Of a stretch of 64,000 bases of DNA, positions 40,006 to 51,180 are shown one piece after another (the first letter of the stretch is position 1; each line of letters starts with the position of its first letter). The notes under the pieces are model-generated. The model had not been told where the DNA came from, searched no databases, and worked only from the letters and a program-made list of their open reading frames with translations. The stretch comes from Rhynchopus euleeides (lineage: Eukaryota > Euglenozoa > Diplonemea > Diplonemida > Diplonemidae), in the NCBI GenBank assembly GCA_963210315.1, contig OY723299.1, forward strand, positions 1,426,001-1,490,000, read 5' to 3'. The translations under genes were made by a program, and so were the position numbers.

Positions 40006-42000
40006 ATGCACAGCCCGACAGGAAATGAGAGGCGGTGCGACCGGCTGTGGCTCTCCGTGCATATCAAGTCCGTGAAGGGGGTTCCCCCGGAGCTCTACCA
40101 TGAGCTGTGCTGCAGGCTGTCATGCGGGTGCGACTCTGGAGAGACCGCGTTTCAAAAAACCGCAGGTCTCCCCAGCTGGTCATACGGCGAGGCGGGGTTT
40201 ATCTTCGACCTAGACAACTGCAAGCTGCCCCACACGCTGCACACCGCACCCCCGAAGGGGCGGAAGGGTGCACAGCACACCACCGCATCATCGCAGTACT
40301 GCAGCCCGATGTCCCTCGAGGTGTGGGGGCGCACCACACGGGGTGAGCTCGAGACACTCTGCAGAGGTGACCTCAATCCATACGATGCATCCGGGTCTAA
40401 GATATGGACCTCCAAACCACGCTCCATCACCGTGTCCTGCCCGCTGCCCCCCCAGGCCCCGGGAGAAGGCGCAGGCTTTCGGCGCAGCAGCGGAGGGGCT
40501 GCAGATGGGGTTGGGGGGCGTCGGTTTAGCAACGCATCCACGCCGGATTCGCCGCGCAGCAGGAGCAGCCCGAAGAAGAGCCCGAATAAGCGCGCCAGAT
40601 TCCCCGGGATGGACCTCATAGGCGGTTTGGTGTCAGGGGATCTGAGCTCTCCGCAGTCCGGATTTCCCCCGGTGAAATCCGTGATAGTGGCCTGTGAGCT
40701 TCACATCATGTGCCCGGAAGCCTTCGCCAGCCTGGGGGGCGAGGTCCGGAGGCGGGGTCTTAACAGGGTGCGCCACAGCGCGATGCACGAATCGCAGTCC
40801 TTCAACGAGGGTGCCTCGGGTGGGGCTGCGAGCCCCAACGCCACACCTCTGGGGTTCGCACCGGGGGTGGGGGCGCTGGCTGCAGCCCCTCCAGGTGGCA
40901 TCCCGCCGGACCTCGGCGGGCTGCAGCTGCGGGATTCGATTCAAAGCCCCCTGACAGAGGGTGTCGGGGGCAGCAGTGTCGCCTCCGCCGCAGTGTTGGG
41001 TGGGCATGAGCTGCGCCCCAACGCAACCGCCTTTGAGATCGCCCGGGCGAACCACGCGGTGCTGAGCAAGGTGCAGGATTGGATTGGGGAGTTCACCTCC
41101 AGCACCACAAAGGCATCGCAGGATATTGCGGCGCTGCACCAATCCTTTGAGGAGCTGCAGGGCATTGTGGAGGAGACGCAGAACGCAACGGATGAGATGG
41201 GCTCAGAGCTGCAGCGGAGGATAACAGAGCTCCACGGCGAGGTGGTGTCGATTCAGCGGAGGCAGAAGGTGTTGGAGGGGCAGAAGGACTCCATGGGGTC
41301 TGATATGGCGAAGATATTGCAGAAGCTGTCCGCGCTGGAGCTGGGTGCAAAGAAGGTGCAGGATGTCATCACGCAGCAGACCAAAAGAGGGGAGCAGGAG
41401 TCTGCCAGCCTCCACAATGAGGTGCGTGGGATCTCGAGGCAGCTCGACGAGACGGATAAGAGGACCCTCTCTGTCGCCTCCAAGATAGACTTTGTCGAGG
41501 GGGAGGTGAACAAACAGTCCAAAAAACCGGAGCACGAGCAGAGCCGTGCTGAAGCCTACCTCCCCGTCGCCATATCCTACATCATAAAAGGCGTTTACGC
41601 CCCCCTGTTCCTCATCTTCGAGTCGCTCCGCTCGCTGTCGACTGTTTCCTATATGCTGGTCCTCCTCGGGATTGCAGCAGAGCTCCGTCCCGACAAGACC
41701 GACCCCTCTTCCGACAGAGGTGGTGGGGACGCAGTGTCTGCCGATGCTGGAGGCGATGCGGGAGCTGCCTCGTTGCATGTGGAGGAGGGGGGTGGGCGGC
41801 GGCCCGGCGGGGACGGGCATGATGACAGGAGGATGGGGTCCCACCACAGGGCGAGGTCGTCGGAGGGGCTGTCGGAGCACACCGACTCGGATGACAATGC
41901 GTCGCAGATAACCGGGAGGTCGGCGGTGCGGCAGAACCTTCTCGACTCGCTGGACACCCACTCTGGGTTGCGGATATCGCGTGGGAGAGCATCCACGTAA
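40006..42000 (+). CDS. C2-like, coiled-coil, tail-anchored membrane protein
   Basis: From ATG 40006 the protein is 664 residues. The N-terminal region (about 1-150) has C2-like beta character ('RLWLSVHIKSVKGVPPEL', 'CRLSCGC'), continuing with 'PVKSVIVACELHIM' near 225. A Ser/Pro-rich basic insert (about 150-205) lies between. A coiled coil of about 165 residues (343-510) follows, then a hydrophobic segment at about 521-560 ('YIIKGVYAPLFLIFESL', 'YMLVLLGIAAEL'). The tail is acidic and Gly/Asp/Ser-rich. This layout suits a membrane tether or vesicle-docking protein. No family was recognised. The frame extends upstream from a TTG, but that part is Pro/His-rich noise. Confidence 0.7.
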   Translation: MHSPTGNERRCDRLWLSVHIKSVKGVPPELYHELCCRLSCGCDSGETAFQKTAGLPSWSYGEAGFIFDLDNCKLPHTLHTAPPKGRKGAQHTTASSQYCSPMSLEVWGRTTRGELETLCRGDLNPYDASGSKIWTSKPRSITVSCPLPPQAPGEGAGFRRSSGGAADGVGGRRFSNASTPDSPRSRSSPKKSPNKRARFPGMDLIGGLVSGDLSSPQSGFPPVKSVIVACELHIMCPEAFASLGGEVRRRGLNRVRHSAMHESQSFNEGASGGAASPNATPLGFAPGVGALAAAPPGGIPPDLGGLQLRDSIQSPLTEGVGGSSVASAAVLGGHELRPNATAFEIARANHAVLSKVQDWIGEFTSSTTKASQDIAALHQSFEELQGIVEETQNATDEMGSELQRRITELHGEVVSIQRRQKVLEGQKDSMGSDMAKILQKLSALELGAKKVQDVITQQTKRGEQESASLHNEVRGISRQLDETDKRTLSVASKIDFVEGEVNKQSKKPEHEQSRAEAYLPVAISYIIKGVYAPLFLIFESLRSLSTVSYMLVLLGIAAELRPDKTDPSSDRGGGDAVSADAGGDAGAASLHVEEGGGRRPGGDGHDDRRMGSHHRARSSEGLSEHTDSDDNASQITGRSAVRQNLLDSLDTHSGLRISRGRAST

Positions 42001-43086
42001 CACTTCTTTCGGTGGTTGGAATCGCCTCGGTAGGTTTTGTGATGGTTGTATGTTGCGCCGGTCGCATGGCCTACTACGTTTGCATGAGGGTGTGTGTGTG
42101 TTGGGGGTGAAATGCCGTGCCTTCAACTCGATCCGCAACCCTTCTCCCCCCCGGAATGGTGGTACGTTCCCGCGGGCTACCCGTGTTGCTCAGGAAACGA
42201 AGAGTGCCTTAGATCTGGGGAGAGTGTGTTGGGTAAGTTTGGTCCGGGTTGGGGAAGAAAAGAAGCGAGATATACATTCCGTCCGTTCTTCTTAAAGATT
42301 GGACGGGTAGGCTGCGTGAGGGTTCAAAGTCTCCGCGTGTCGCACCCCCCTCCTCCCGCCCTGCGTGCGCAGTGTGTGTGCGTGGTTGCTGTGGGGAGCG
42401 CACTCCCCTCTCTCCCTCCAATCGGGTTGTTTCGGACTTTATCTGGCAGAAACGTGTATATCACCCCCGCTTGGGAGAGGTGCGGTATCTCGGCCGAAAC
42501 AGGGAGCTATGCGATTAGTACAACGCCTTCTGGCAACGTTGTGTGGGGCACTGTAGTCGATACCGAAGAAAGGGGGGCTGTGCGTGTGTGTTTCTCTGCA
42601 TCACTTTTGCTCTGTATTTGTTTCTGCAGATTTTCACACACCCCCCCCCCCCCACTTCCGAGCCAGGTGCCACCAATCCAGCCCAGCACTTTCATAGATG
42701 CCAAATTTGAGTTTTCCGACCGCATATCCCAAGACAACCAAGGGTGTGGACCTTCTGTTGGGCGTGTGCGAGATGCCGCCCCCTGTAGTCTTTCGGGTAC
42801 TGTTTCTTGCAGGAGGGTGCCAGTGCGCTGCACCTCCCCCGCAACTCTATCTTCCGCCTGCTCTGTCTAGCCACCGCAGGTCAAAAGGGTTTTATTTGCA
42901 TCTGGCTCGAATCTGCTCCCGCAAATCAAGCGCAGCCTGCACCTTCGCGAGCCTGGCAGTGTCGGGGACGGGTTGGTCTGCCGCCTTCTCCCATAATTCT
43001 TGTGATTTGGCAGCCGAATCTTGTGGGATGTTTTGAACCGCCTCGAGTGTTGTCGACGCAACAGAGTGTGGTGGAGATCGTTGCGG
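42001..43086. other. Intergenic region left of the duplicated segment
   Basis: About 1.1 kb, C-run near 42645; no gene supported. Homology to the region upstream of the first tyrosinase begins only at about 43087. Confidence 0.45.
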
Positions 43087-43304
43087 CGCGCGTTTCATGA
43101 GGCAGCACCATGCAGGCAGTCTATTCACGTCAATACACCCGGCCTCACCTCGCCGCAAGGGGGGGCCGCACAACCCTCATCCGTGCTGCACAAAACAATG
43201 TACACACAGGTCTCACCCCAACACACACACCCCACAGCACACCACACCACACCACACCACATCCCCGCAGTTTGTGCTTCTCTCTTGTGATTGTGCTGCA
43301 ACAG

Positions 43305-44729
43305 ATGGCGGGCGTGTCTCGGACGTTGCTGCTGCTGAGCGGCTGTGCTGCGCTGTGCGCGGCACAGAACGATGGGTGCGGGCCGCGGGTGCGGAAGGCG
43401 TACTCGAGCCTGACGTGCTCGGAGAGGCAGCTGTACGCAGACGCGGTGGCGACGCTGGTGCGGGACCGGCGTGAGACGTACCTGCGCATTGTGGAGACGC
43501 ACCAGAGGCAGGAGCAGTACGCGCACCAGACGTCTGCGTTCCTGCCGTGGCACCGCCAGTACGTGCTGCAGTACGAGAACATGCTGCGCAGCCTGCCCGG
43601 GTTCGAGTGCGTGACGGTGCCGTACTGGGACTGGGAGCGCGACGCGGGGAGCGAGGAGCGGCAGGCGGCGTCGGCGCCGCTGAAGAACCGCACCTTCGGG
43701 AGCCTGGTGAACCACCCGCAGGGGCAGACGCAGTGCGTCGACAACGGGATTGCGTCGGACTGGACGCTGCGCAGCGGGACGTGCCTGCGGCGCCAGAGGC
43801 GGAGCCAGGGGTTCACGGGGGAGGCGGCGCTGATGGAGATCATCAGCAGCCACAGGAACTTCCGCGCCTTCTCGGTGCGTCTCGAGGGTGCGCCGCACGC
43901 CGCCCCGCACATCTACATCGGGGGCCAGATGGCCACCATGCAGTCCCCCGCCGACCCGGTCTTCTTCATGCACCACGCGAACGTGGACCGCCTGTGGGCG
44001 CTGTGGCAGGACTACCACGAGCACGACAAGGTGGACAAGTCGGCGCTGCAGGACGGGATCCACTACGAGGCGGAGTCGCGCCGCTGGTGGTCGTCCATCC
44101 CGGACAGCGCGTTCGAGCTGGACGCGACGATGCCGTACGCCTACGACTCGCGCGGGTCGGCCCTGCCTGAGCTGCAGAAGCCTGTGACGGTGCGCGACAT
44201 GTGGAGCCTCTCGGCCCTGCCCGACGGCGTGACGTACACGTACGGGCCGGACAGCCTGGCGGGGCAGCTGGCCGGGACGGACGAGGAGACGGGCGCCAGC
44301 GGGGTGGAGTGGGTCTGGGCGCAGCCGCAGGCGACCCCGTACCGCACGTGCTGCGGGGACGGGACGCGCGACGCGGGGGAGCAGTGCGACGACGGGAACA
44401 GGGTCAACGCCGACAGCTGCAGCAACACGTGCCGGTTTGTGGGTGCGACGCGCGACGCCAGGACAGCCTCGGTGGCGGGTGCAGGTGCAGGTGCAGGTGC
44501 AGGCAGCAGCCGCCCCCACCACGTCCAGTTCTCCAACCCGCTGGTGCAGGCGAAGCACGACGAGCTGGTGGCCGGGCCGACCCAGCTGTCGAAGCGCGAG
44601 CTGCTGCGCGAGCTTGCGCTGTACGAGTGCTCGCTGCTGGAGGAGAGCCGTGCGGCCCCGTCGGCCGAGTGGCTGCGCATGGTGGGTGCGTCGAGGCCGG
44701 ACATGTACGACCAGTGCAAGGTGCTGTGA
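43305..44729 (+). CDS. Secreted tyrosinase-family copper oxidase, copy 2
   Basis: Encodes the same 474 residues as 16763-18187, with all copper ligands, the DUF4215-like Cys module and the Gly-Ala repeat intact, so it should be functional if transcribed. Its distal upstream region (before 43087) is not homologous to that of copy 1, so it may have a different promoter while keeping the same proximal leader and acceptor. Confidence 0.92.
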   Translation: MAGVSRTLLLLSGCAALCAAQNDGCGPRVRKAYSSLTCSERQLYADAVATLVRDRRETYLRIVETHQRQEQYAHQTSAFLPWHRQYVLQYENMLRSLPGFECVTVPYWDWERDAGSEERQAASAPLKNRTFGSLVNHPQGQTQCVDNGIASDWTLRSGTCLRRQRRSQGFTGEAALMEIISSHRNFRAFSVRLEGAPHAAPHIYIGGQMATMQSPADPVFFMHHANVDRLWALWQDYHEHDKVDKSALQDGIHYEAESRRWWSSIPDSAFELDATMPYAYDSRGSALPELQKPVTVRDMWSLSALPDGVTYTYGPDSLAGQLAGTDEETGASGVEWVWAQPQATPYRTCCGDGTRDAGEQCDDGNRVNADSCSNTCRFVGATRDARTASVAGAGAGAGAGSSRPHHVQFSNPLVQAKHDELVAGPTQLSKRELLRELALYECSLLEESRAAPSAEWLRMVGASRPDMYDQCKVL

Positions 44730-47085
44730 GTCACTCACACGCCGAGATAAACTGCGGGATTCTCAATCCGCAACCAAAGCAAGCACGACGGCACGGCAAC
44801 GGCACGGCATGGGACGGGGGGGAGGAGCCTCTTTCTCCCCTCCCCGTTTCATGAGTAGAGGGTGCCTTGGTGCCCCTGCCCTCGCGTGGCCGTTCCCCGT
44901 CCCGTCATACGCTTGCATCATCTTTGATTTTATTTGATTCCCCCCTCTCTGCCCCCCTCCTCATCAACCTTTCGCATTTTGCATTTCTGTTCCACTTCCC
45001 CGGGCAGATGGAAACCGGCCTCGATTTTTACCACCACACAACAGGACTCCTCCTGTCAGTGTCCTCCAACAATAGATAGCGGGGCAACGATTTGGGCAAC
45101 ACAGACTAACCGCCACAGCAGGCTTGCCTTGCGGTGGGGTTCTTTTGCTTGCCTTTGGGTTTTTGGCGTACAAACAACACACCCCTATCCTTTTATCCGG
45201 CCGATCTTCCTCTCTTCTGTCTGGGGGGTGGTGTCCCTGCCTCCTTCCCCTGCACCCCCCCTTTTGACTTTTGATTGCATTTTTCGTTTTCGCTTTCACC
45301 CACCAATATCCGCCGTGCCATCATAGCACTGCTGTGCGGGTTCCGTGTTGCTGATGGACGGAATCCCCTCCCCACGCAAGAGGCGGGCGCGGGTTTGCGG
45401 CGGGTGTTGGCGCGCTACTGTGCCCACCCAGCCCCAGCCCCACCCCCACCCTCCGCTGTCGCGTGCGAGGCAGGCTTTGGCAGACCTACTGGAGACAGTG
45501 AATACAGGGCGGGCACCTCAGAAGAGAACCGGAAACTTTTGGTGCGTGGGTGGGGGGGGGTTGGCGGTGTCTGTGGGAACGGAACGGGGAGAAGAGACAA
45601 CGGGGCTTCTGTGTGTGATGTGCTTCAGCTGCAATCGCAACCCCATTCCGCATGGGGCAGGTGCAAGGGCATGGGTGACGGGGGGCCTGGCCTCCCGGTA
45701 CCCCATGCGTTTCGCACACCGTATCTCAACAATAGTATCGACAATCGCACATGCCCATTCTCTCTCCCCGCCCCGCCCCGACCCGCACTGCCCCCTCTCT
45801 GCGCACCAACACCAGCGCGTCCGGCGTTATCCGCACCCCTCTCTCGTGGCGCATGCCCTGCTGTGTCCGGTTCACAGACCCGTATCGCTTTTACCTTTCT
45901 TCCCTCTCTTCCCACCTTCCCACCCCACCGGAAACTAAACAGAATGTCATCACGCTATTTTGTCTCGCTCCCGTTAACTGCGCGCCCACAGCGTGCACGG
46001 CGGGCCACACAGATCACGCATGTGGAGGGGGGAAGTCGGAACAACCACTGGCAGAGCAGGAGGGCAGAGCAGAGCAGCCCAGCCTGGGGCGATATGGACA
46101 AGCCGTGATGTGCGCACCGTGCACCCGTTGCGGTTGATTCCAGAGAAGCAGCTATGGAGGGGGTATCTGCTGTGTCTCAAAGCCTGAGAGTGTCTCAGTG
46201 GTTTGATCGGTCTTTCTGACTTTTACCCTTCTTTTTTTTTGCGCAGGCAAAGTGCAGCCCCACGTTGCACACAGCGATGTATCGGCGCCGCGTTGTTGCC
46301 CCTGGCCGGGTGCACGCGTCCGTTCCGCTGCCTTTTTCCATCAACAACACGCTAGGTAGGACAGGATTGATGTCACAACGTACAGAAGAGGTACGACAAA
46401 CGGAAACGAATGAACAGGAACAGGAAGGTGGAAAGTGGAAGGCGGGAAACACGGACACCCGCCTGGTGTGGCTGCTGCATCACAGCAGCCCATCAGGTGC
46501 CGTGGCTGTGTTTTTCCCACACCCTTGCACATTCCGCCTCCCCCGCCATGCGCCTTGTGCCTTGTGCCATGGCCATGTCTCTAGCGGTCGGCGGCCCACC
46601 CGCCATACCGACCCACCACCCACCTATCTCTATCTGGGCTTGTTGCTTGTCACCAGCCAGGTGGCGGATGCGTGGGTGTGCGGCAGACACGATGTCTTTG
46701 CTGCACACTCACCAGCAACGCAACGCAGCGCACGCAGAAGTTACTCACATCACAACAGCAGAAGTACACCAGACACGTCTGGTGGAAGGCGGCAGCTCCC
46801 CCACACCCTTACAACCCCACACGCCCTCGTTCTTTGTGTGCATGTCCCATGTGCCCCCCCAACTGTCACACTGTCATGACACGCGACAGGGCACCGTCAG
46901 GCACCCTTTGTACATTCAGAATACCGACCTGTGCTACAAAATCATCCAGCATTCAAATATTGCACATTCGGCGACACAGACCTGGTGCGGATCACCACGC
47001 CACTTGACAACACACATCCACACACTGCAGGTATATCTCGTGCCGTTTGACAAGACACCGAACACACCGCACTCGCACGCACACA
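44730..47085. other. Duplicated spacer
   Basis: Copy of 18188-20543 with the dispersed repeat at 45024-45197 and the strong acceptor-like site ending at 46246. No gene is supported. Confidence 0.45.
45024..45197 (+). repeat. Dispersed repeat, duplicate of divergent copy 2
   Basis: Copied along with the large segment from 18482-18655. Confidence 0.4.
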
Positions 47086-48649
47086 ATGTCTGTGATGTTT
47101 GCAGCTGTGGCCGGGTTCGTGCTGGCGGGTGTGGTCCCGCGTGACTGCGAGTGCCTGCTGCCCGGGTACACGCTGAACAATGACCAGTCGCTGTGCACAG
47201 GTCCGGGTGGTGACGTGTGCGTGCCTGTGGTGTCGCTGTGCCCGAACGCCGCCTCAGCAGCGGCAGGCCCCACACCCGCGTGTGTCGGGAAGACCTCTTT
47301 CACGTCGCCTGGGGCGGACATGAGCACGCAGCGTCCGTCGGGGTCGCTCGGCTTCATGCACACCGAGGAGCCTCTGTGGCTCTCGCTGACGGGGTCGCAG
47401 CTGGTGCACGTGCCCGACTTCATGGAGGGGCAGCCGATGTGGACAGCGGACCACTCGCTTCCGGCACAGACCACAGTGCGCCTGGTGTGCCCCAGCAGCG
47501 CCAGCGTGTCGGGGTGCCGCTTCTACGTGTTTGTCTACGACTGCAACACGAACTGCAAGCCCGACAGCGACCTGGGCGTGCTCGCGACTGTGCTCACGCC
47601 GCTGGGCTACCACATCTCGCACTGCGCCCCGTCCTTCAAGCAGGTGCCCACCGGGCAGGCGCACGCGATGAAGGCATTCGTCAGGGTTGTGCCGCGCGGG
47701 ACAGACGACACGTTCGTGCTTCCCGACACGGTGCGTTACATGGCGACCTCGATCGACCGCTTCGCACACGACTGCCCGTCGCTCAGCCCGGTGCAGTGCA
47801 TTGTGCCTGGGGTGACTGACTGCCAGGTGATCGGTGGGAACTGCGTCGACGCGCTGTGCCCCCCCAAGACCATCTTCCAGGGTCCGTTCTTGCCCGTCAG
47901 CTGTGGTACGTGCCCCACCCAGGAGCTGCCGTAGTCAGCGCATGTACAGTAGGTGTCGCAGTGCAGCCAGTCCGTCTTCTGGCGGTCTGCACCGCACACA
48001 CCAACACAAGTGTTTCTTTCTGGGGTTCTGCACACTCATGCCCGACCCCTGTTATGCCTGCGTGCTGCAGGGACAGTTGCAGAAGCACTGTCCTCCTGCA
48101 GCACCTCCCACTCTGCAGACCATGCACTCCCCACAGGCACGGCAAGGCGCAGCTTCGGTGCTGTGCCGTGCCGTGCCTGTTGTACACTACCACACCCCCA
48201 CTTGACCCTTACCGGTTACCGTTTACCGTTACTGTTACCGTTAGCGTTCCTTCCCATCCCCACGCACAACGACGCACCTTCACTGCTTGGCTGGTTCGAC
48301 ACCGAGCCGGTACCTTGCGGTGAGTGCACGTGGTGGCCCCTTGTGCTGCAGACACCGACACGAGGCAGTGTGTTGCCAGGGTGATGCCTCTGCTTGCAGC
48401 TGTGCCTGAGCCCTGTTCTGTGACGCACCTTGCCTTGCTGCGTGCCCTGCGGCAGATTCGTTCTTTCTTTCTTCGTCCACATCTCGATTTGCTTTTGTAC
48501 ACCCGATACCACCACACTGCCACCCTCCGAGCCGTGCCGACAATAAGATAAACCCTGAAGGCGCGACTGTGGCAGCAGGTGTACCGGCCTACCGAACAGC
48601 AGGAGACCACCCCCCATACCCCCACCCCACCCCACCCCACCACCTCCCC
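47021..48649 (+). repeat. 1.63-kb gene-plus-flank repeat unit, copy 3
   Basis: Matches copy 2 (20479-22107) at every diagnostic base where copy 2 differs from copy 1, as expected because it came with the 7.8-kb duplication. Confidence 0.85.
47086..47934 (+). CDS. Cys-rich secreted protein, copy 3
   Basis: Same 282-residue product as at 20544, from the ATG at 47086, with leader acceptor and 3' flank intact. It lies between tyrosinase copy 2 and the broken giant-gene copy. Confidence 0.8.
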   Translation: MSVMFAAVAGFVLAGVVPRDCECLLPGYTLNNDQSLCTGPGGDVCVPVVSLCPNAASAAAGPTPACVGKTSFTSPGADMSTQRPSGSLGFMHTEEPLWLSLTGSQLVHVPDFMEGQPMWTADHSLPAQTTVRLVCPSSASVSGCRFYVFVYDCNTNCKPDSDLGVLATVLTPLGYHISHCAPSFKQVPTGQAHAMKAFVRVVPRGTDDTFVLPDTVRYMATSIDRFAHDCPSLSPVQCIVPGVTDCQVIGGNCVDALCPPKTIFQGPFLPVSCGTCPTQELP

Positions 48650-48845
48650 ACGCTTGTGTACTCACGGCCTTTGCACCATCTCATGCCCTCTCCTGTGTGG
48701 TGGCTCCCCCTCAGCGGAAGCCTGCTTGCCTCTGATAGCTGTTTTCCCCACCCACACCCCTCCCTTTGCACCAACCACACAGACGGGAGGAGGAAGTCAT
48801 CACACCTCGGGACCCGACCACTCCGCAGGCCTTCTCGAGGCGACA
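47935..48845. other. Duplicated 3' flank and leader
   Basis: Copy of 21393-22303; no gene. Confidence 0.45.
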
Positions 48846-50911
48846 ATGCGCCATTCCGTGTTTGCGGTGGCTGCTGCCGCCGTGCTGGTGCTGCTCGGCA
48901 CGTCGGACGCAGCGGATATTGACGAGCCCGGGTTCAAGATTATCGGGCTGCCAGCTGCAATCTTCAACTGCACGCTAGGCGCACCAGGCACCAGCAGTGT
49001 GACCCTGGACGTCCCATCCCTGGGCCTGAGGGCCGCCCTCGATGTTGCACGCACTGGGTGCACCGGCCCCTAGGTGCTGCTGCACGTGACAGGGTCTGTT
49101 GGGACGTTGTCCGCCTGGGGCGCCGACCTGACGTCGCTGTCTGTCGACCTGCAGAATGCCTACGCTGGTGACGGCACCGAGACATGGAGCGGTGTGGTCA
49201 CCGGCAGCGCCACCTTCTTGGGGCAGGCGGGGTCTGCGCGCATCGAGCTGTCGGCTGCCGGGGTGACGCTCTTCCGCGTGTCAGTGCACTTCGTGTCGGG
49301 ACCTGTTGCGACGGTGCAGCCGATCGACTTCGTCTTCACAGAGGGCGGCGCAGCGGTGAGCGGGAGCGGGGCCGTGCAAGTCACCGCGGGTACAGTCACC
49401 GCAGACGGGGCTGCAGCATTTGAGTATGCGTCTGCTGAAGGGTGGTCTGTCGCCGTCAGCAGCACATCGGTCAACGTGTTCGGGGTGAGCGTGACGGATG
49501 TGACGACGCACCTGCACCGCGACCTTGCGGACCAGGGACAGGCGACCTGGCAGGCACGCTGGCGACAAGCGACTTCTCCATCTCGGTGGCGGCAGTGCTG
49601 GTGCAGTCCTCCCCGCCACGGTTCGGAGACCTGGAGGGGGCCCTCGGCGTGTCGCAAGGCGGTGTGGAGTTCGACGGGACGGTGTCGGTTTCACCGGACC
49701 AGAGCGCGGCGTGCGCATCGCTTGCTGCGACGGGGCTGGGTTCCATTGCGGACGGTGAGATCGCAGAGTTCTCTGCCGCCATTGTGTACAACCGGTGTGC
49801 CGCAGCTGCCGGGGAGACACGCTACGCCTTCACAGGCACGGTGCCCCAGGCAGTCGCTGGCGGTGTGCAGATCAGCAACGTGAACATCAGCGTGGCAGGG
49901 AAGGTGCCGGCGGGAGGTAGCGGCCCACTGGTGTGGGCTGGCACCGTGGTGGGTGAAGTCTCCTTCCTCGACGGGGCTGCGACCGGCGCGGCACGCGTTG
50001 TATTCGCCGCAGGCTCTCTGGAACAGGCGACCCTCGCAGCGTCCCTGGCCACAGGGCCTGCCCAGGGGCACGTTGCGCTGACAGTGGGTGCAGACGGCGT
50101 GTGGTCCGGCAGCATGGCTCTCGACGTGGCAACAGACAACGTCCAACTGGCAGGCCTGACGGGCACAGCTGCCTACGACGACAACGACGGGTCATTCTCC
50201 GTGCAGGCGAGCGCGGCACAGCTCACCGTCTTCAGCTTCACACTCAGCAGCGCGTCTGTCAACCTGCAGCGCAGCACAGGCACATGGTCGGGCAGCGTGG
50301 CTGGCACGGCGGACTTCGGAGACTCCGTGACAGCACAGGTGTCCGCCACCCTCGCAAACAACGCCTTCACCTCCCTCACCGGGCAGCTGGACATCACGGA
50401 GCCGGGGCTGACCTTCAGCGGGTCGGTGGAGGTGGACGCCGGCAGCGCGACAGCATGCCGCAGCCTGACCGCCGACGGGACGCTGGCTGTGGGCTCCCTG
50501 CCGGACCTCACTGCCGGCATGGTGATCGACACCTGCCCGCAGGCGGGACAGCCCAAGTTCTCCCTCACCGCAGCAGCGGAGGGCGACGTCTCTCTGGAGG
50601 GCCTCACGCTGACCTCTGCCCAGGCCACGCTGCAGAGGTCTGCGGGCGGCGCCTTCAGCGGAACCCTCGCTGCCAATGCAGAGCTCTTCGGGGGCAACTC
50701 CCGTGCCACCATCGCCTTCTCCGGGGGGGAGCTGCAGAGCATCCAGCTGCAGACCACCGTCACCGTCGTGGGGCTGATGAGCGGGTCCCTCGATTTTGTT
50801 TACCACACGGGGTGCAGCACCCCCTCGACGGGGACCGCGACGATGTCCGCCACATTCCACAACAGCGAGGTGGCGGACTTCGTGGGGATCGTCGACCTCA
50901 CCCCCTCCACG
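48846..50911 (+). pseudogene. Truncated copy of the giant secreted protein gene
   Basis: Duplicate of 22304-24369, only the signal peptide and the first beta-rich repeats. A C-to-T change makes a TAG at 49071-49073 where copy 1 has CAG (Gln, residue 76). It also shares the one-base frame break of copy 1 (here at about 49550). At 50911 the gene stops and joins unrelated 3'-flank sequence, which the frame would read for another 85 codons to 51166. At best a 75-residue secreted peptide could be made. A host gene fragment created by the recent duplication. Confidence 0.9.
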
Positions 50912-51180
50912 TTCTGTGACGCACCTTGCCTTGCTGCGTGCCCTGCGGCAGATTCGTTCTTTCTTTCTTCGTCCACATCTCGATTTGCTTTTGTACACCC
51001 GATACCACCACACTGCCACCCTCCGAGCCGTGCCGACAATAAGATAAACCCTGAAGGCGCGACTGTGGCAGCAGGTGTACCGGCCTACCGAACAGCAGGA
51101 GACCACCCCCCATACCCCCACCCCACCCCACCCCACCACCTCCCCAGCCACGGGCCAACCTTGTGACGGTGCAGTTGGGT
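50912..51180 (+). repeat. Fragment of the 1.63-kb unit's 3' flank at the duplication junction
   Basis: 50912-51145 matches 21874-22107 (copy 2 type at the diagnostic 'gtacacccgatacc'). 51146-51180 then continues as 16438-16471 does after unit copy 1 ('agccacgggccaacc'). The fragment therefore combines features of both units at a recombination junction. Confidence 0.85.

Larger units (their letters stand above)
43087..50911 (+). repeat. 7.8-kb segmental duplication, copy 2
   Basis: Direct-orientation copy of 16548-24369. The left edge starts at 'ggcgcgcgttt'. The right edge stops at 50911 inside the giant gene and joins a fragment of the 1.63-kb unit's 3' flank. Differences from copy 1 include one 3-bp indel near 43250 and single bases near 44980, 49073, 49157 and 50690. 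Confidence 0.92.
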
